Notes: generated by a model from the sequence alone, not told the origin. DNA of 64,000 nucleotides from Cohnella zeiphila (GCF_014212055.1 NZ_JACJVO010000008.1:62001-126000), one strand, 5' to 3'; shown: positions 7,953 to 16,661, numbered from the stretch's first letter. Program-made: numbers and translations.

Positions 7953-7982
7953 AAAACCCCGACCGCATGAGGTCGGGGTTTT
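7953..7982 (+). terminator. Terminator of the GACC-GCATGA-GGTC family
   Basis: Stem AAAACCCCGACC (7953-7964) / GGTCGGGGTTTT (7971-7982), loop GCATGA, four bases after the remnant ending at 7949; same arrangement as at 2560/2564. Confidence 0.85.
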
Positions 7983-8055
7983 GCTTTTTGGATATTTTAT
8001 TGCGGCCATAGTATAATTTTCAATTAGTCATCTGTGATGAAACTGGGGTATATAA

Positions 8056-9789
8056 ATGAAACCTATTCGAAAGTCTTTGACAACAAATATATTTGAAATA
8101 AGTGTTGGCTTATGCCTTGTTTTGCCTCCCATCGGGATTTTCGTGTTAACCGTCTTGAGCCTTTCTACGATATATCAAACGATAAAATCGAAGAAACCGT
8201 TTAAGCGCTCCTTGTTCTCCATCTTCTTGCTTTGTCTTTTTATAGCGACCGTTGGCTCCGTATTTCAAATGCGTAATGGTATGCTCGCGGTCGGGAGCTT
8301 GATGATTCTTGTCTATTGGGGAATTTATCAAAAAATTTTTACGAGCCGAGGGACAGTAAAGTTTGAACGTTACCGGTGGATTCTCATTTTTGGGGGTCTT
8401 TATAATTGCTTGCTGGATCCGGTCAATAAATGGGCAATGCACCACCCCATCATTGGATTTTTGACAGGAACCGGATTGATCGGGGATTCGCCGGGCTCGA
8501 ATTACAAACGTTTAATCGGAAGCGACTATAATCCTAATTTCACGATGTTTTTAATTTTATTGGCGTTGGCATTTGTTCTTGCCGAACTGCTGATTCGCAT
8601 CCAAAAGAGACAATATCAATTCGTTGGTTTGTTGCTTCTCTTGCCGCCTGTTTTAAGCCTGGGCGTGCTGGAGACAGGCTCCCGAGCCGGTTATATCACG
8701 ATGGTATGCATTTATGCTCTGTTCTTTATACGGCTAAGTAAAATTTTATTGGTAACAGGTTCTCTTGTTCTTCTTTGTTTGATTAAACCGTTGTATCATT
8801 TAATGCCAAGAAATACGTCGATTGATTCTTCCTATTTAGGAAGAGAAGAGATCTGGAGGAACGCTATTCAAATTTGGAGCCGACATCCAATGTTCGGAAC
8901 CACTCAACTTGGATTCTCACAAGAATATAATCGTTTGTTTCATCTAGAGGTACCGCACGCTCACGATATCTTTATCGGATTTTTCGCTGAATATGGTCTT
9001 TTGGGCGGAGTATCCTTTTTATTCCTGGTTGCGATAACCGTTTATAAATGTGCAAATTTGTTTTTTCTCAAACGGAGAAATAAAGGGCTGTTAAACTACT
9101 TTTTGTTTAGTTTGCCAATAATCGTTTTCACAGGAATTTTGGATGAACCAACTTTCTCTCCGCAGATTGCGTTAGTAGCCATAATGTTGATAAGTTTTTG
9201 GGAGAAATATTCGAGCAGAATCCGTTATGCGTATGTGACCATACCAAGCGTAAACGCGGGCCATGCCCAAATCGCATTCCATTTTAAACGTTGGATTCTT
9301 GCGGCAGCTATGGTAGTCTTCCTGATTCTAATCGGAGTCACTTCGGCGGAGGCAGCTAAAGAAGCCGCAAAGAATCCGGTTTGGAACATGTCCGAAATGG
9401 ATGTTGAGAAGAACGGGAATCTGCCGCTTGCGATGGAAATGATAAAAGCCATCGGAAACGATCCTGTTACGCCAGAAGCAGTAAGGGCGGGATCGGTCTT
9501 CAAAGCTCCGCGGAATTATTACGGCAAGCCCGTCACGTATTCGGTTTTTGTCAGCATCGTCCGGGATTACCCGCCGGATAGCGACAAGGGGAAGGCCGGT
9601 CTTCTCTCAGAAATCGTTGGAAAGACCGATGACGGAACTACCGTCGATATCTTCGGAATGGTCGGCACCGGCGACATTCAGGCAGGGGATACCATTCATG
9701 TAGTCGCGTATACGGTCGGTCGTGATACGGTAGACAATAAGTCGGGGGGTACAACGGAGCAACTCGCACTGGTAACGAATAAGTTCTAG
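8056..9789 (+). CDS. O-antigen ligase-like membrane protein with C-terminal extracytoplasmic domain
   Basis: A 577-residue protein. Residues 1-390 contain about ten membrane segments, and the loop ending with HAHDIFIGFFAEYGLLGG is the signature of the Wzy/O-antigen ligase (WaaL-like) family that joins or polymerises surface glycans. Residues from about 415 (WILAAAMVVFLILIGVTSAEA) read like a fresh signal peptide or final membrane helix, followed by about 145 soluble residues (VFKAPRNYYGKPVTYSVFV..GDTIHVVAYTVG) resembling an OB-fold, tRNA-anti-like domain. The ligase part is AT-rich and the tail GC-rich, which suggests that two genes have been fused by recombination. Start: ATG at 8056 with a weak GGGG/TATATAA leader. 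Confidence 0.7.
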   Translation: MKPIRKSLTTNIFEISVGLCLVLPPIGIFVLTVLSLSTIYQTIKSKKPFKRSLFSIFLLCLFIATVGSVFQMRNGMLAVGSLMILVYWGIYQKIFTSRGTVKFERYRWILIFGGLYNCLLDPVNKWAMHHPIIGFLTGTGLIGDSPGSNYKRLIGSDYNPNFTMFLILLALAFVLAELLIRIQKRQYQFVGLLLLLPPVLSLGVLETGSRAGYITMVCIYALFFIRLSKILLVTGSLVLLCLIKPLYHLMPRNTSIDSSYLGREEIWRNAIQIWSRHPMFGTTQLGFSQEYNRLFHLEVPHAHDIFIGFFAEYGLLGGVSFLFLVAITVYKCANLFFLKRRNKGLLNYFLFSLPIIVFTGILDEPTFSPQIALVAIMLISFWEKYSSRIRYAYVTIPSVNAGHAQIAFHFKRWILAAAMVVFLILIGVTSAEAAKEAAKNPVWNMSEMDVEKNGNLPLAMEMIKAIGNDPVTPEAVRAGSVFKAPRNYYGKPVTYSVFVSIVRDYPPDSDKGKAGLLSEIVGKTDDGTTVDIFGMVGTGDIQAGDTIHVVAYTVGRDTVDNKSGGTTEQLALVTNKF

Positions 9790-9794
9790 AGTTT

Positions 9795-9836
9795 CCGCCA
9801 ACATGCTACGACCCATAAGTTGGCGGTAACCGGGAG
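9795..9836 (+). other. Inverted repeat after the O-antigen ligase-like gene
   Basis: CCGCCAAC (9795-9802) and GTTGGCGG (9829-9836) form an eight-base perfect stem with a 26-base loop six bases after the stop codon. There is no T run, so it is either a weak terminator or an mRNA-end structure. Confidence 0.4.
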
Positions 9837-10029
9837 AAGGTGGAGGCTTCGTGCAAACGAGGTTAAACGCATGAGCACTGTTCTTGATTCCGCTCGACTG
9901 TACATCCGATCAGATCCCTAATGACGTTTTGAGCGATTTGCCATTTTATTTGCGGAGGGGGATTTTCAAAAACGATTCGGATTTGCTAACATTAAACACA
10001 AACCGACCGAGCAAAGGAACTAGTGACCC

Positions 10030-10677
10030 ATGACCGCTGTATCATTGGAATCGAGGGCTTACCAAGAGATTCGCCGCCGGATTATCTCTGCGGAATATTT
10101 GCCGGGGATGCTGCTGTCGGAGAACGATCTCGCCGAGCAATTGCAGATGAGCCGGACTCCGATTCGCGCCGCGATCTCTCTGCTCGTCACCGAAGGCTAT
10201 GTCGAATCGTTCCGGGGCCGAGGCGTGCTGGTGAAGGATATCAGCTTCCGCGAGTACGCGGAGATGCTCGAGGTACTTGTCTCCATGCAGGTCTACGTGC
10301 TCAACACGGCGGAACGAAGAGGGATCGCGCCGAATCTGCCGGCGCTGCTCGAGCAGTTGGAACGGCAGTCGCGAGCTCGCGACGAAGGGAACGTTCCCGT
10401 TTATTACGAGAGCTTCCTGCTGTTCATCGAGACGATCCTTCGCACGCTTCACAATCAACACATGTTGAACGTGCTGGAGCAGCTGCGCGGCAAGATCCTG
10501 TTTAAAATGATTTCCTTTCGAAAATTGTATCCGCAGCACACGCCCCATCATTCGCTGGAAGCGAACCGCATGGCTTATGATGCGCTCGTTCGCGGCGACA
10601 TGGAGGCCGCGAAGGCGGCGGTGCTTAAGATCTTTACCGACACCTACGAGTCTTTGATTACGGGCGGACTTATTTAA
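10030..10677 (+). CDS. GntR/FadR-type transcriptional regulator
   Basis: A 215-residue protein: N-terminal winged helix (residues 1-75) with the GntR pattern LSENDLAEQLQMSRTPIRAAI and the wing VESFRGRGVLV, then an all-helical FCD-type effector domain ending in HHSLEANRMAYDALVRGDMEAAKAAV. FCD regulators usually bind carboxylic acids or sugar acids at a metal site. It precedes the phosphoesterase/ABC operon by 161 bases, separated by its own terminator, and is the natural candidate for its local regulator. AAAGGA lies 11 bases before the ATG. Confidence 0.9.
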   Translation: MTAVSLESRAYQEIRRRIISAEYLPGMLLSENDLAEQLQMSRTPIRAAISLLVTEGYVESFRGRGVLVKDISFREYAEMLEVLVSMQVYVLNTAERRGIAPNLPALLEQLERQSRARDEGNVPVYYESFLLFIETILRTLHNQHMLNVLEQLRGKILFKMISFRKLYPQHTPHHSLEANRMAYDALVRGDMEAAKAAVLKIFTDTYESLITGGLI

Positions 10678-10714
10678 CCGAACCCAAGCAGTGGAAGGAT
10701 CCCTTTTCAAGAAG

Positions 10715-10746
10715 CGTTCACCTCCTCCGGTGAACGTTTTTATTTT
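10715..10746 (+). terminator. Rho-independent terminator after the GntR gene
   Basis: CGTTCACC (10715-10722) / GGTGAACG (10729-10736) stem, then a T-rich run interrupted by one A. It separates gntR from the following operon. Confidence 0.85.
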
Positions 10747-10775
10747 TTACAAAACGACCAAGCCGTCTTAATATT

Positions 10776-10797
10776 CAACTTACATACAACTTGCATA
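10776..10797 (+). promoter_or_regulatory. Two adjacent 11-base direct repeats, possible regulator site
   Basis: CAACTTACATA and CAACTTGCATA are directly adjacent, 42 bases before the first gene of the phosphoesterase operon. The position suits an operator or activator site, perhaps for the GntR protein encoded upstream. The assignment is inference. Confidence 0.4.
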
Positions 10798-10838
10798 CTG
10801 ATTTTTGTGGAAGATAGATTCGAAGGGAGAGAGCCTGG

Positions 10839-11828
10839 ATGGCCATCATCACCAATCGCGTAAAAACGGAAATGTTTATCGACGAGGAGCGTTATCGCAC
10901 CGACCGTCGGCCTTGGTTCGGACGCTTGCCCGAGCAGCTGACGGGAGACTATTCCTTCGCCGTGATGGGCGACCGCTGCGGCATGGCGACGGCAGGCGTA
11001 TTCGAGCGCGGGCTGGAGCTCGTGCGGGATCTGAAGCCGGAATTCGTCCTGTTCGTCGGAGACCTGGTCGAAGGATACTGGAGGGATGCCAAGGACGCTC
11101 GCGAAGAGTGGGAATATATCGACGCCCGGATCGAAGCGACGGGCCTTCCTTTTTTCCAGACGGTCGGCAATCACGATTACGGCACGCAGACGATGGTCGA
11201 CGTCTGGCAGGAGCGCAAAGGGATGGAGTACTACGCTTTCCGCACCGGAGATGCGCTGTTCCTGGTGCTCAACACCGAGGATCCATACGAGGCGCTGTCG
11301 GACGGCTTCATCGATCTCGTCAAGGAAGCGACGGCTAACGTGCAGCGGGAGCCCGAGCGCGCGAACGAGCACCTTAAAGCGTTCTACGACAAGATCGTCG
11401 CCGGACTGCCGCCGGAGCAGCTGCAGGGAATGGGGAAAGTGAACCTCGGCATCTCGGAGCGCCAGCTGGCCTTCTTCGAGAAAGTGATCCGGGACAACGC
11501 GGATGCGGCTCATACGTTCATCAGCATGCACAAGCCGGGCTGGAAGGCGGAATCGCCCGAGTTCGCGAGACTGCTGCAGCTTCTCGACGGTCGTCCGCAC
11601 ACGATCTTCGCCGGGCATTTCCACTCCATGGAATACAAGCAGGAGAACGATCGCCGGTTGATCCAATTGGGCCGAACCGGAGCCGCCTCGCACGGTAACG
11701 GCAAAGGCGACGAGAACTTGATTCTGTGGGTGACGGTCCGCGGCGGCGTCCCGAACTTCCGCGTCATTCACCTGGACGGCACGGCCGACGTCAGCGCTTA
11801 TCCGCCGCAAGAACACGCTCATCATTGA
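10839..11828 (+). CDS. Calcineurin-like metallophosphoesterase A
   Basis: A 329-residue cytoplasmic protein with the metallophosphoesterase motifs in order: MGDRC (a variant of the D-x-H first motif, without its His), VGDLVEGYW, VGNHDYG, SMHKPG and AGHFHSME. These residues coordinate a dinuclear metal centre that hydrolyses phosphomono- or diesters. The missing His in the first motif is noteworthy. There is no signal peptide. It is the first gene of an apparent seven-step block (two phosphoesterases, ABC importer, phosphatase) and is 13 bases from the second phosphoesterase. GGGAGAG lies upstream of the ATG. Confidence 0.88.
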   Translation: MAIITNRVKTEMFIDEERYRTDRRPWFGRLPEQLTGDYSFAVMGDRCGMATAGVFERGLELVRDLKPEFVLFVGDLVEGYWRDAKDAREEWEYIDARIEATGLPFFQTVGNHDYGTQTMVDVWQERKGMEYYAFRTGDALFLVLNTEDPYEALSDGFIDLVKEATANVQREPERANEHLKAFYDKIVAGLPPEQLQGMGKVNLGISERQLAFFEKVIRDNADAAHTFISMHKPGWKAESPEFARLLQLLDGRPHTIFAGHFHSMEYKQENDRRLIQLGRTGAASHGNGKGDENLILWVTVRGGVPNFRVIHLDGTADVSAYPPQEHAHH

Positions 11829-11841
11829 GGAGGACGAACGG

Positions 11842-12666
11842 ATGGAACCGATCTTTTTCGTACAGTTGTCGGATATTCATGTGAATGCCCCGGAAAAGAA
11901 CAACCCGATGTTCGGCGTCGACATGTCGGCCAAACTGCGCGCAGCCTTCGCCGAAATCCGCAGCATGCGCACCAAACCGGCGTTCGTTCTCATCAGCGGC
12001 GACCTGACGCAGGACGGAGACGCGGACGATTACCGCCATCTTCGCCGGTTGATCGACGAAGAAGCCGAACGGACCGGCGTTCCCGTGCATGTCGGCCTGG
12101 GCAATCACGATTCCCGCCCGGCTTTCCGCGAAGGCTACCTCGGGGAAGAGCCTTCGGAAGAGTCGTACTACTACAGCTTCTTGGAAAAGAGCCTGCGCGT
12201 CGTGATGCTCAATTCGCAAATCGAAGGAAGCCATGACGGTGAGATCGACGCCAAGCAACTGGCTTGGCTGCGGGACACGCTCTCCGAGCCGGCGCCGGAA
12301 GGAACGATCGTCGTGCTGCACCATCCGGTGACGGCGACGCCGAATGCGATGATGGACGGCCATCTGCTCCGGAATCCGGCCGATCTGAAGGATGCGGTTC
12401 ACGGGCAAGGCGTGATCGGCATGCTGTCCGGCCATATTCACTTCCACAACATCGGGAGCCTGGTCGGAATTCCTTGCGCGGCGGCGACGGGCGTCGCTTT
12501 CGGCCTGGATTCGACGTCCCCGAACACGATGCGCTTCCTCGACAATAGCGGCTACAATCTCGTGACGGTGAGCGGCGGGCACATGGCGGTTCAGCCCCGC
12601 ATGCTGCCGGGCGAGCAGCGCTTGCTGTACGAATGGGATCCGGCCAAGCAGCCGGCCCATGCTTAA
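11842..12666 (+). CDS. Calcineurin-like metallophosphoesterase B (CpdA/GpdQ-like)
   Basis: A 274-residue protein with a complete class III cyclic-nucleotide/glycerophosphodiesterase motif set: LSDIH, SGDLTQDG, GLGNHDSRP, LHHPV and SGHIHFHN. GpdQ-like members hydrolyse glycerophosphodiesters and CpdA hydrolyses cAMP. Being sandwiched between another phosphoesterase and a sugar-type ABC importer suggests a nutritional role in cutting an imported phosphodiester rather than second-messenger turnover. Start ATG with GAGGAGGA upstream, 13 bases after the previous gene. No signal peptide, so it acts in the cytoplasm. Confidence 0.9.
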   Translation: MEPIFFVQLSDIHVNAPEKNNPMFGVDMSAKLRAAFAEIRSMRTKPAFVLISGDLTQDGDADDYRHLRRLIDEEAERTGVPVHVGLGNHDSRPAFREGYLGEEPSEESYYYSFLEKSLRVVMLNSQIEGSHDGEIDAKQLAWLRDTLSEPAPEGTIVVLHHPVTATPNAMMDGHLLRNPADLKDAVHGQGVIGMLSGHIHFHNIGSLVGIPCAAATGVAFGLDSTSPNTMRFLDNSGYNLVTVSGGHMAVQPRMLPGEQRLLYEWDPAKQPAHA

Positions 12667-12699
12667 ATAACCTAGAGCGAAAAGGGAGAGGGATCCTAC

Positions 12700-14085
12700 A
12701 TGTCATTGGCGACAAAGAGGGGACTGGCGGCAGGGGTGCTCACGCTGGCGATGCTGACGACGGTTGCGTGCGGCAAGACGGAGAACAATTCGGCCTCGAA
12801 CGCGGCTGGCGGTTCGTCCGCGGCGGAAGGAAGCCCGTCGGCTTCGGCCGGCGCATCGCAGACGGCAGACTCCGGCGCATCCGGCGAGAAGATCAAACTG
12901 ACGTTCTACAGCTACAATCTGGCCACAGCCGGGCAGAAGGAAGGCACGCAGCAGCTGATCGACGAGTTCGAAAAGGCGAATCCGGACATTGAGATCGACG
13001 GCATTCCGGTCGCTTCGACCGACATCAACGCGAAGGTGCAGGCGGATATCGCCGCCGGCTCCCCTCCGGACGTCGCGCAGCTCGTCTTCGACGGCTTGGA
13101 TTATGCCGTCAATAATTTCGGCGCCAAGCCGCTGGAAGACATCGTGCCGGCGGACGAGCTGTCGAAGGCATTCGAAGGCTTCTCCCCGAACGGATTGAAG
13201 CTGGGCCAACTGAACGGCAAAACTTACGGCCTGCCGTTTACGTTCAGCACCCCGGTGCTGTTCTACAACGCGAAGCTGTTCAAGGACGCGGGACTCGACC
13301 CGGAGACTCCGCCGGCCACATGGGCGGAAGTCAAGCAGGACGCGCTCCGGATCGCGCAGAAGACGGGCGTTTCCGGCGTCCACATCGGCGGCGCGCAGGG
13401 GAACGACTGGATTATTCAGGCGCTGATCGGAAGCAATGGCGGCAAGGTGCTGTCCGACGACCGCAAGACAATCCAATTCGGTTCCCCGGAAGCGATCGGC
13501 GCGATTCAGATGTGGCAGGACATGATCGCCAGCGGCGCCAATGACAAGCTGAACGACGGCGACGTCATCGAAGCGTTCGCCCAGGGCAAAGTCGGCATGC
13601 TGCTCTTCACGAGCGCCTTGCAGAGCATGTTCGTGAGCTCCGCCCAGGCGGGAGGTTGGGAGCTGAAGGCGGCAGCGATGCCTTCCTTCGACGGCAAACC
13701 TACGACGCCGGTCAATTCGGGCAGCGCGCTGTTCATCCTGTCGAACGATAAAGCGAAGCAGGAAGCGGCGTGGAAGTTCCTGAACTTCGTTACGAGCGAA
13801 CGCGGCTATACGATCATCACCTCGAAGATCGGTTATTTGCCGCTGCGTCCGGCGATCGTCGACGACCCTCAATACCTGAAGGACTATGTCGAGCAAAACC
13901 CGCTGATCAAGCCGAACCTGGAGCAATTGGATCGCCTTCAGCCCTGGGTGTCCTATCCGGGCCCGAACTGGCACCAGATCGAGACGACGCTGCTGGACGC
14001 GGTACAGAAGTCGATCCTGTCGACGGGCGACATCACGCCGATCATGCAGGACGCCCAGAAGCAAGCTCAAAGCCTGGTCCAATAA
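12700..14085 (+). CDS. ABC importer substrate-binding lipoprotein (family 1)
   Basis: A 461-residue lipoprotein: signal peptide with lipobox TVAC placing the lipidated Cys at residue 24, then a Ser/Ala/Gly-rich linker to about residue 60, then a periplasmic-binding-protein fold (LTFYSYNLATAGQKEGTQQLIDEFEKANPDIEI at its start is typical of the carbohydrate/glycerol-3-phosphate UgpB class). The binding proteins of this class carry sugars, oligosaccharides or glycerol-3-phosphate. Followed by two permeases but no ATPase, as is usual in Firmicutes where a shared MsmX-type ATPase serves many importers. Strong AAAGGGAGAGGG ribosome site. Confidence 0.92.
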   Translation: MSLATKRGLAAGVLTLAMLTTVACGKTENNSASNAAGGSSAAEGSPSASAGASQTADSGASGEKIKLTFYSYNLATAGQKEGTQQLIDEFEKANPDIEIDGIPVASTDINAKVQADIAAGSPPDVAQLVFDGLDYAVNNFGAKPLEDIVPADELSKAFEGFSPNGLKLGQLNGKTYGLPFTFSTPVLFYNAKLFKDAGLDPETPPATWAEVKQDALRIAQKTGVSGVHIGGAQGNDWIIQALIGSNGGKVLSDDRKTIQFGSPEAIGAIQMWQDMIASGANDKLNDGDVIEAFAQGKVGMLLFTSALQSMFVSSAQAGGWELKAAAMPSFDGKPTTPVNSGSALFILSNDKAKQEAAWKFLNFVTSERGYTIITSKIGYLPLRPAIVDDPQYLKDYVEQNPLIKPNLEQLDRLQPWVSYPGPNWHQIETTLLDAVQKSILSTGDITPIMQDAQKQAQSLVQ

Positions 14086-14111
14086 TCGTTCAGGAGGAGG
14101 CAGGAAACACC

Positions 14112-15077
14112 ATGAGCTATGACACGGCCTCGGCATCGCTCTCCCATGCGCAAGCGGAGCCGCGGACCAAAGAGCGGAAGGCGCTGTCCGTTCGTCTTCG
14201 CGGCGTCTGGCCGTATATTTATCTGCTGCCGGCGGTGCTGTCGATCGCCTTCTGGGTGTACCGGCCGCTCGCGCAGACGTTCCAGCTGAGCTTCTATCAA
14301 TGGAATCTGCTGCCGACGTCGCCCAAGACGTTCGTGGGTTGGGGTAATTTCGAGAAGCTGCTCACCTTGCCCGCCATGAGCAAGGCGCTGTGGAACACGC
14401 TGTTCTACACGATCGGCGTCATTCCGTTCTCGTTGATCGTCCCGATCGCCATCGCGATCGCGACGGACAACATCGGCAAGCGGTCGCGGAACGTCTACCG
14501 GGCCTTGATCTTCCTGCCGATGATCATGGCTCCCGTCGCGGTCTCTTCGGTCTGGCGCTGGATCATGCATCCGACCAACGGGATTTTGAACCAAACGCTG
14601 CAGTCGGTATTTGGCTTGAAGGAGCCGATCCCATTTTTCACCGACGGCAAATGGGCGATCTGGTCGATCACGTTCATCACCGGCTGGAAGCTGATCGGCT
14701 TCAGCACGCTGATCTTCTCGGCGGCCATGACGAATATCAACAAGGAATACTTTGAAGCCGCGCGGATGGACCGGGCGAACCGTTGGCAGATCATCCGTTA
14801 CGTGATCCTGCCGCTGCTGTCGCCGACGATTCTGTTCATGGCGATGCTCAGCACGCTGTTCGCGAGCGAATGGAGCTTTACCTATATTAACGTGCTGACG
14901 CAGGGCGGGCCGGTCAACGCGACGACCAATATCTATTACCTGTTATGGACTTACGGCTTTCAGACGTTTTCGGTCGGATGGAGCTCCGCCGCGGCGGTCG
15001 TGCTGTTCCTGGGCTTCGGCCTGATCGCGGTCGGCTTTATGGCGCTGACGAGGAAGCTGTCGTTCTTCGACGATTAG
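14112..15077 (+). CDS. ABC importer permease (UgpA/MalF type)
   Basis: A 321-residue integral membrane protein with six predicted helices after a 35-residue cytoplasmic N-terminus; the ATG at 14112 is chosen because AGGAGGAGG precedes it. The EAA loop EYFEAARMDRANRWQIIRYVILP, where the shared ATPase docks, is intact. The pair with the next gene and the preceding binding protein is a complete importer except for the ATPase. Confidence 0.93.
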   Translation: MSYDTASASLSHAQAEPRTKERKALSVRLRGVWPYIYLLPAVLSIAFWVYRPLAQTFQLSFYQWNLLPTSPKTFVGWGNFEKLLTLPAMSKALWNTLFYTIGVIPFSLIVPIAIAIATDNIGKRSRNVYRALIFLPMIMAPVAVSSVWRWIMHPTNGILNQTLQSVFGLKEPIPFFTDGKWAIWSITFITGWKLIGFSTLIFSAAMTNINKEYFEAARMDRANRWQIIRYVILPLLSPTILFMAMLSTLFASEWSFTYINVLTQGGPVNATTNIYYLLWTYGFQTFSVGWSSAAAVVLFLGFGLIAVGFMALTRKLSFFDD

Positions 15078-15093
15078 AGAGGAGGAATCTAAG

Positions 15094-15921
15094 GTGGGCA
15101 ATGGAACGAGGGGCTTCCGCGCGGCGCCGGCCGGCAAGCACGCCGTGCTGATCGCGCTCGGCTTTCTGGCCGTGTTCCCGCTTTATTGGATGATCAACAC
15201 CTCCTTCAAGCCCGATACGGAGGTCTTCAGTTCGAGCCTGCTGCCGCGGCATTGGACGTTCGACAATTACAGGACGGCATGGAACTCCGTGCCGATGGCG
15301 CGCATGCTGACGAATTCGCTCGCCGTGGCTTTGCTGCAGACCGGGACGCAGCTTTTTACCAGCATTCTCGCCGCCTTCGCGTTCACCCGCTGGACGTTCA
15401 AGGGCAGCAGCTTGATCTACGGCTTGATCGGCCTCACCTGGCTGGTGCCGTTCCAGGTTATCATGATCCCAAACTATGTCATGATCAGCAGCTTCGGCTG
15501 GCGCGATTCGCTGATGGGGCTCGTCGTGCCGAATATCGCCTCGGCCTTCGCCGTCCTGCAATTGTTTAACACGTTTAAATCCTTCCCGAGGGCATTGATC
15601 GAAGCGGCCCGGCTGGACGGAGCGTCTGACTGGAAGGTGCTGTGGCGCACGATCTTCCCGAATTTGCGGTCGGCGATCGCTTCGATCGGCATTCTGCTGT
15701 TCATCACGGCGTGGAACGATTACTTCTGGCCGCTGCTCGTGACGACGAAGATGGAGCACTCGACGATTCAGAAGGGGCTGCAGATGTTCATGTCCTCGGA
15801 GATGAATCTGTGGGGACCGCTGATGGCCGCGACGACGATCGCGAGCCTGCCCGTGCTTGTCATTTATTTGATTCTGCAAAGACAAATCATCGATTCCTTC
15901 GTGAAAGGCGGACTGCGCTAA
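15094..15921 (+). CDS. ABC importer permease (UgpE/MalG type)
   Basis: A 275-residue permease starting at GTG with GAGGAGGAAT upstream, 16 bases after its partner. The N-terminal PLYWMINTSFKPDTEVF stretch and the EAA loop ALIEAARLDGASDWKVLWRTIFP are typical of the MalG class. Its stop codon TAA shares bases with the ATG of the phosphatase that follows, so translational coupling is likely. Confidence 0.93.
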   Translation: MGNGTRGFRAAPAGKHAVLIALGFLAVFPLYWMINTSFKPDTEVFSSSLLPRHWTFDNYRTAWNSVPMARMLTNSLAVALLQTGTQLFTSILAAFAFTRWTFKGSSLIYGLIGLTWLVPFQVIMIPNYVMISSFGWRDSLMGLVVPNIASAFAVLQLFNTFKSFPRALIEAARLDGASDWKVLWRTIFPNLRSAIASIGILLFITAWNDYFWPLLVTTKMEHSTIQKGLQMFMSSEMNLWGPLMAATTIASLPVLVIYLILQRQIIDSFVKGGLR

Positions 15922-16661
15922 TGAATTCTTCTTCTCTCTCGTATGAACGCATCGTTCCCATGGAAGGCGCCCGCAATGTCCGCGATCTCGGAGGCTATTC
16001 CGCCGCCGGCGGCCGCACGACCAAGTGGGGGCGCTTCTATCGGGCCGACGGCCTGCATCGGCTGAGCGAGCGCGACCAGGAGGCGATTCTGGCTCGCGGC
16101 GTGCGGAAGGTCGTCGATCTGCGCCACGGCTATGAGCTGTCGCATAGCCCGAACGTGTTCGCGGATTCCGACCGGCTCTCGTACCTCAACGTGAGCTTGG
16201 TCAACCCGGCGACAACGGCGCGATCCGACATTCGCACGCTGGGCGATATGTACGTCGATATGCTGGAAAACGTGCAAGCGCCGCTCCTGCGCGTGTTCGA
16301 GCTGCTGTCCGAGGATGCGGAGGAACCGGTATTGTTCCACTGCGCGGCAGGCAAAGACCGTACCGGTGTCGTCTCGGCCCTGCTGTTGTCGCTGGCCGGC
16401 GTGTCTCGCGAGACGATCGTCGAGGACTACGTGCTGACAGCCGAGTGCATCGCGCCGCTTATGGATGAATTCCGGGCCGGCCGTCCCGAGCAGGTGCCGG
16501 CGGACGTGTACGAGCGATTCCTCGGCTGCGATCCCGGGTATATGGAGCAGATGCTGATGCACCTGCAGGAGCGTCACGGGGACGCCGAGCGTTATTTGCT
16601 CGCGATCGGCCTGTCGCCGGAACACGTAGATGCGCTTCGCCGCAAGCTGCTGGGGGAATGA
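15921..16661 (+). CDS. Tyrosine-phosphatase-fold phosphatase (Y_phosphatase3)
   Basis: A 246-residue protein with the cysteine phosphatase loop HCAAGKDRTG (catalytic Cys at residue 141) and the family N-terminus ARNVRDLGGY..GRFYRADGL with the conserved LRHGYEL segment. Family members act on phosphotyrosine, phosphoinositides or small phosphomonoesters. It overlaps the permease gene by one base and closes the phosphoesterase-importer operon; the context favours a small-molecule phosphate ester as substrate, by inference. Confidence 0.92.
   Translation: MNSSSLSYERIVPMEGARNVRDLGGYSAAGGRTTKWGRFYRADGLHRLSERDQEAILARGVRKVVDLRHGYELSHSPNVFADSDRLSYLNVSLVNPATTARSDIRTLGDMYVDMLENVQAPLLRVFELLSEDAEEPVLFHCAAGKDRTGVVSALLLSLAGVSRETIVEDYVLTAECIAPLMDEFRAGRPEQVPADVYERFLGCDPGYMEQMLMHLQERHGDAERYLLAIGLSPEHVDALRRKLLGE

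Noticed and set aside
10023..10505. Plus-strand open frame overlapping the GntR gene
   Set aside because: Alternative-frame shadow; the GntR frame has the helix-turn-helix and FCD signatures.
13770..14111. N-terminal extension of the first permease of the phosphoesterase operon
   Set aside because: It overlaps the binding-protein gene in another frame; the ATG at 14112 has a strong ribosome site and gives the usual permease length.
12703..14136. 477-codon minus-strand open frame
   Set aside because: Antisense shadow of the binding-protein gene; no recognisable domain.
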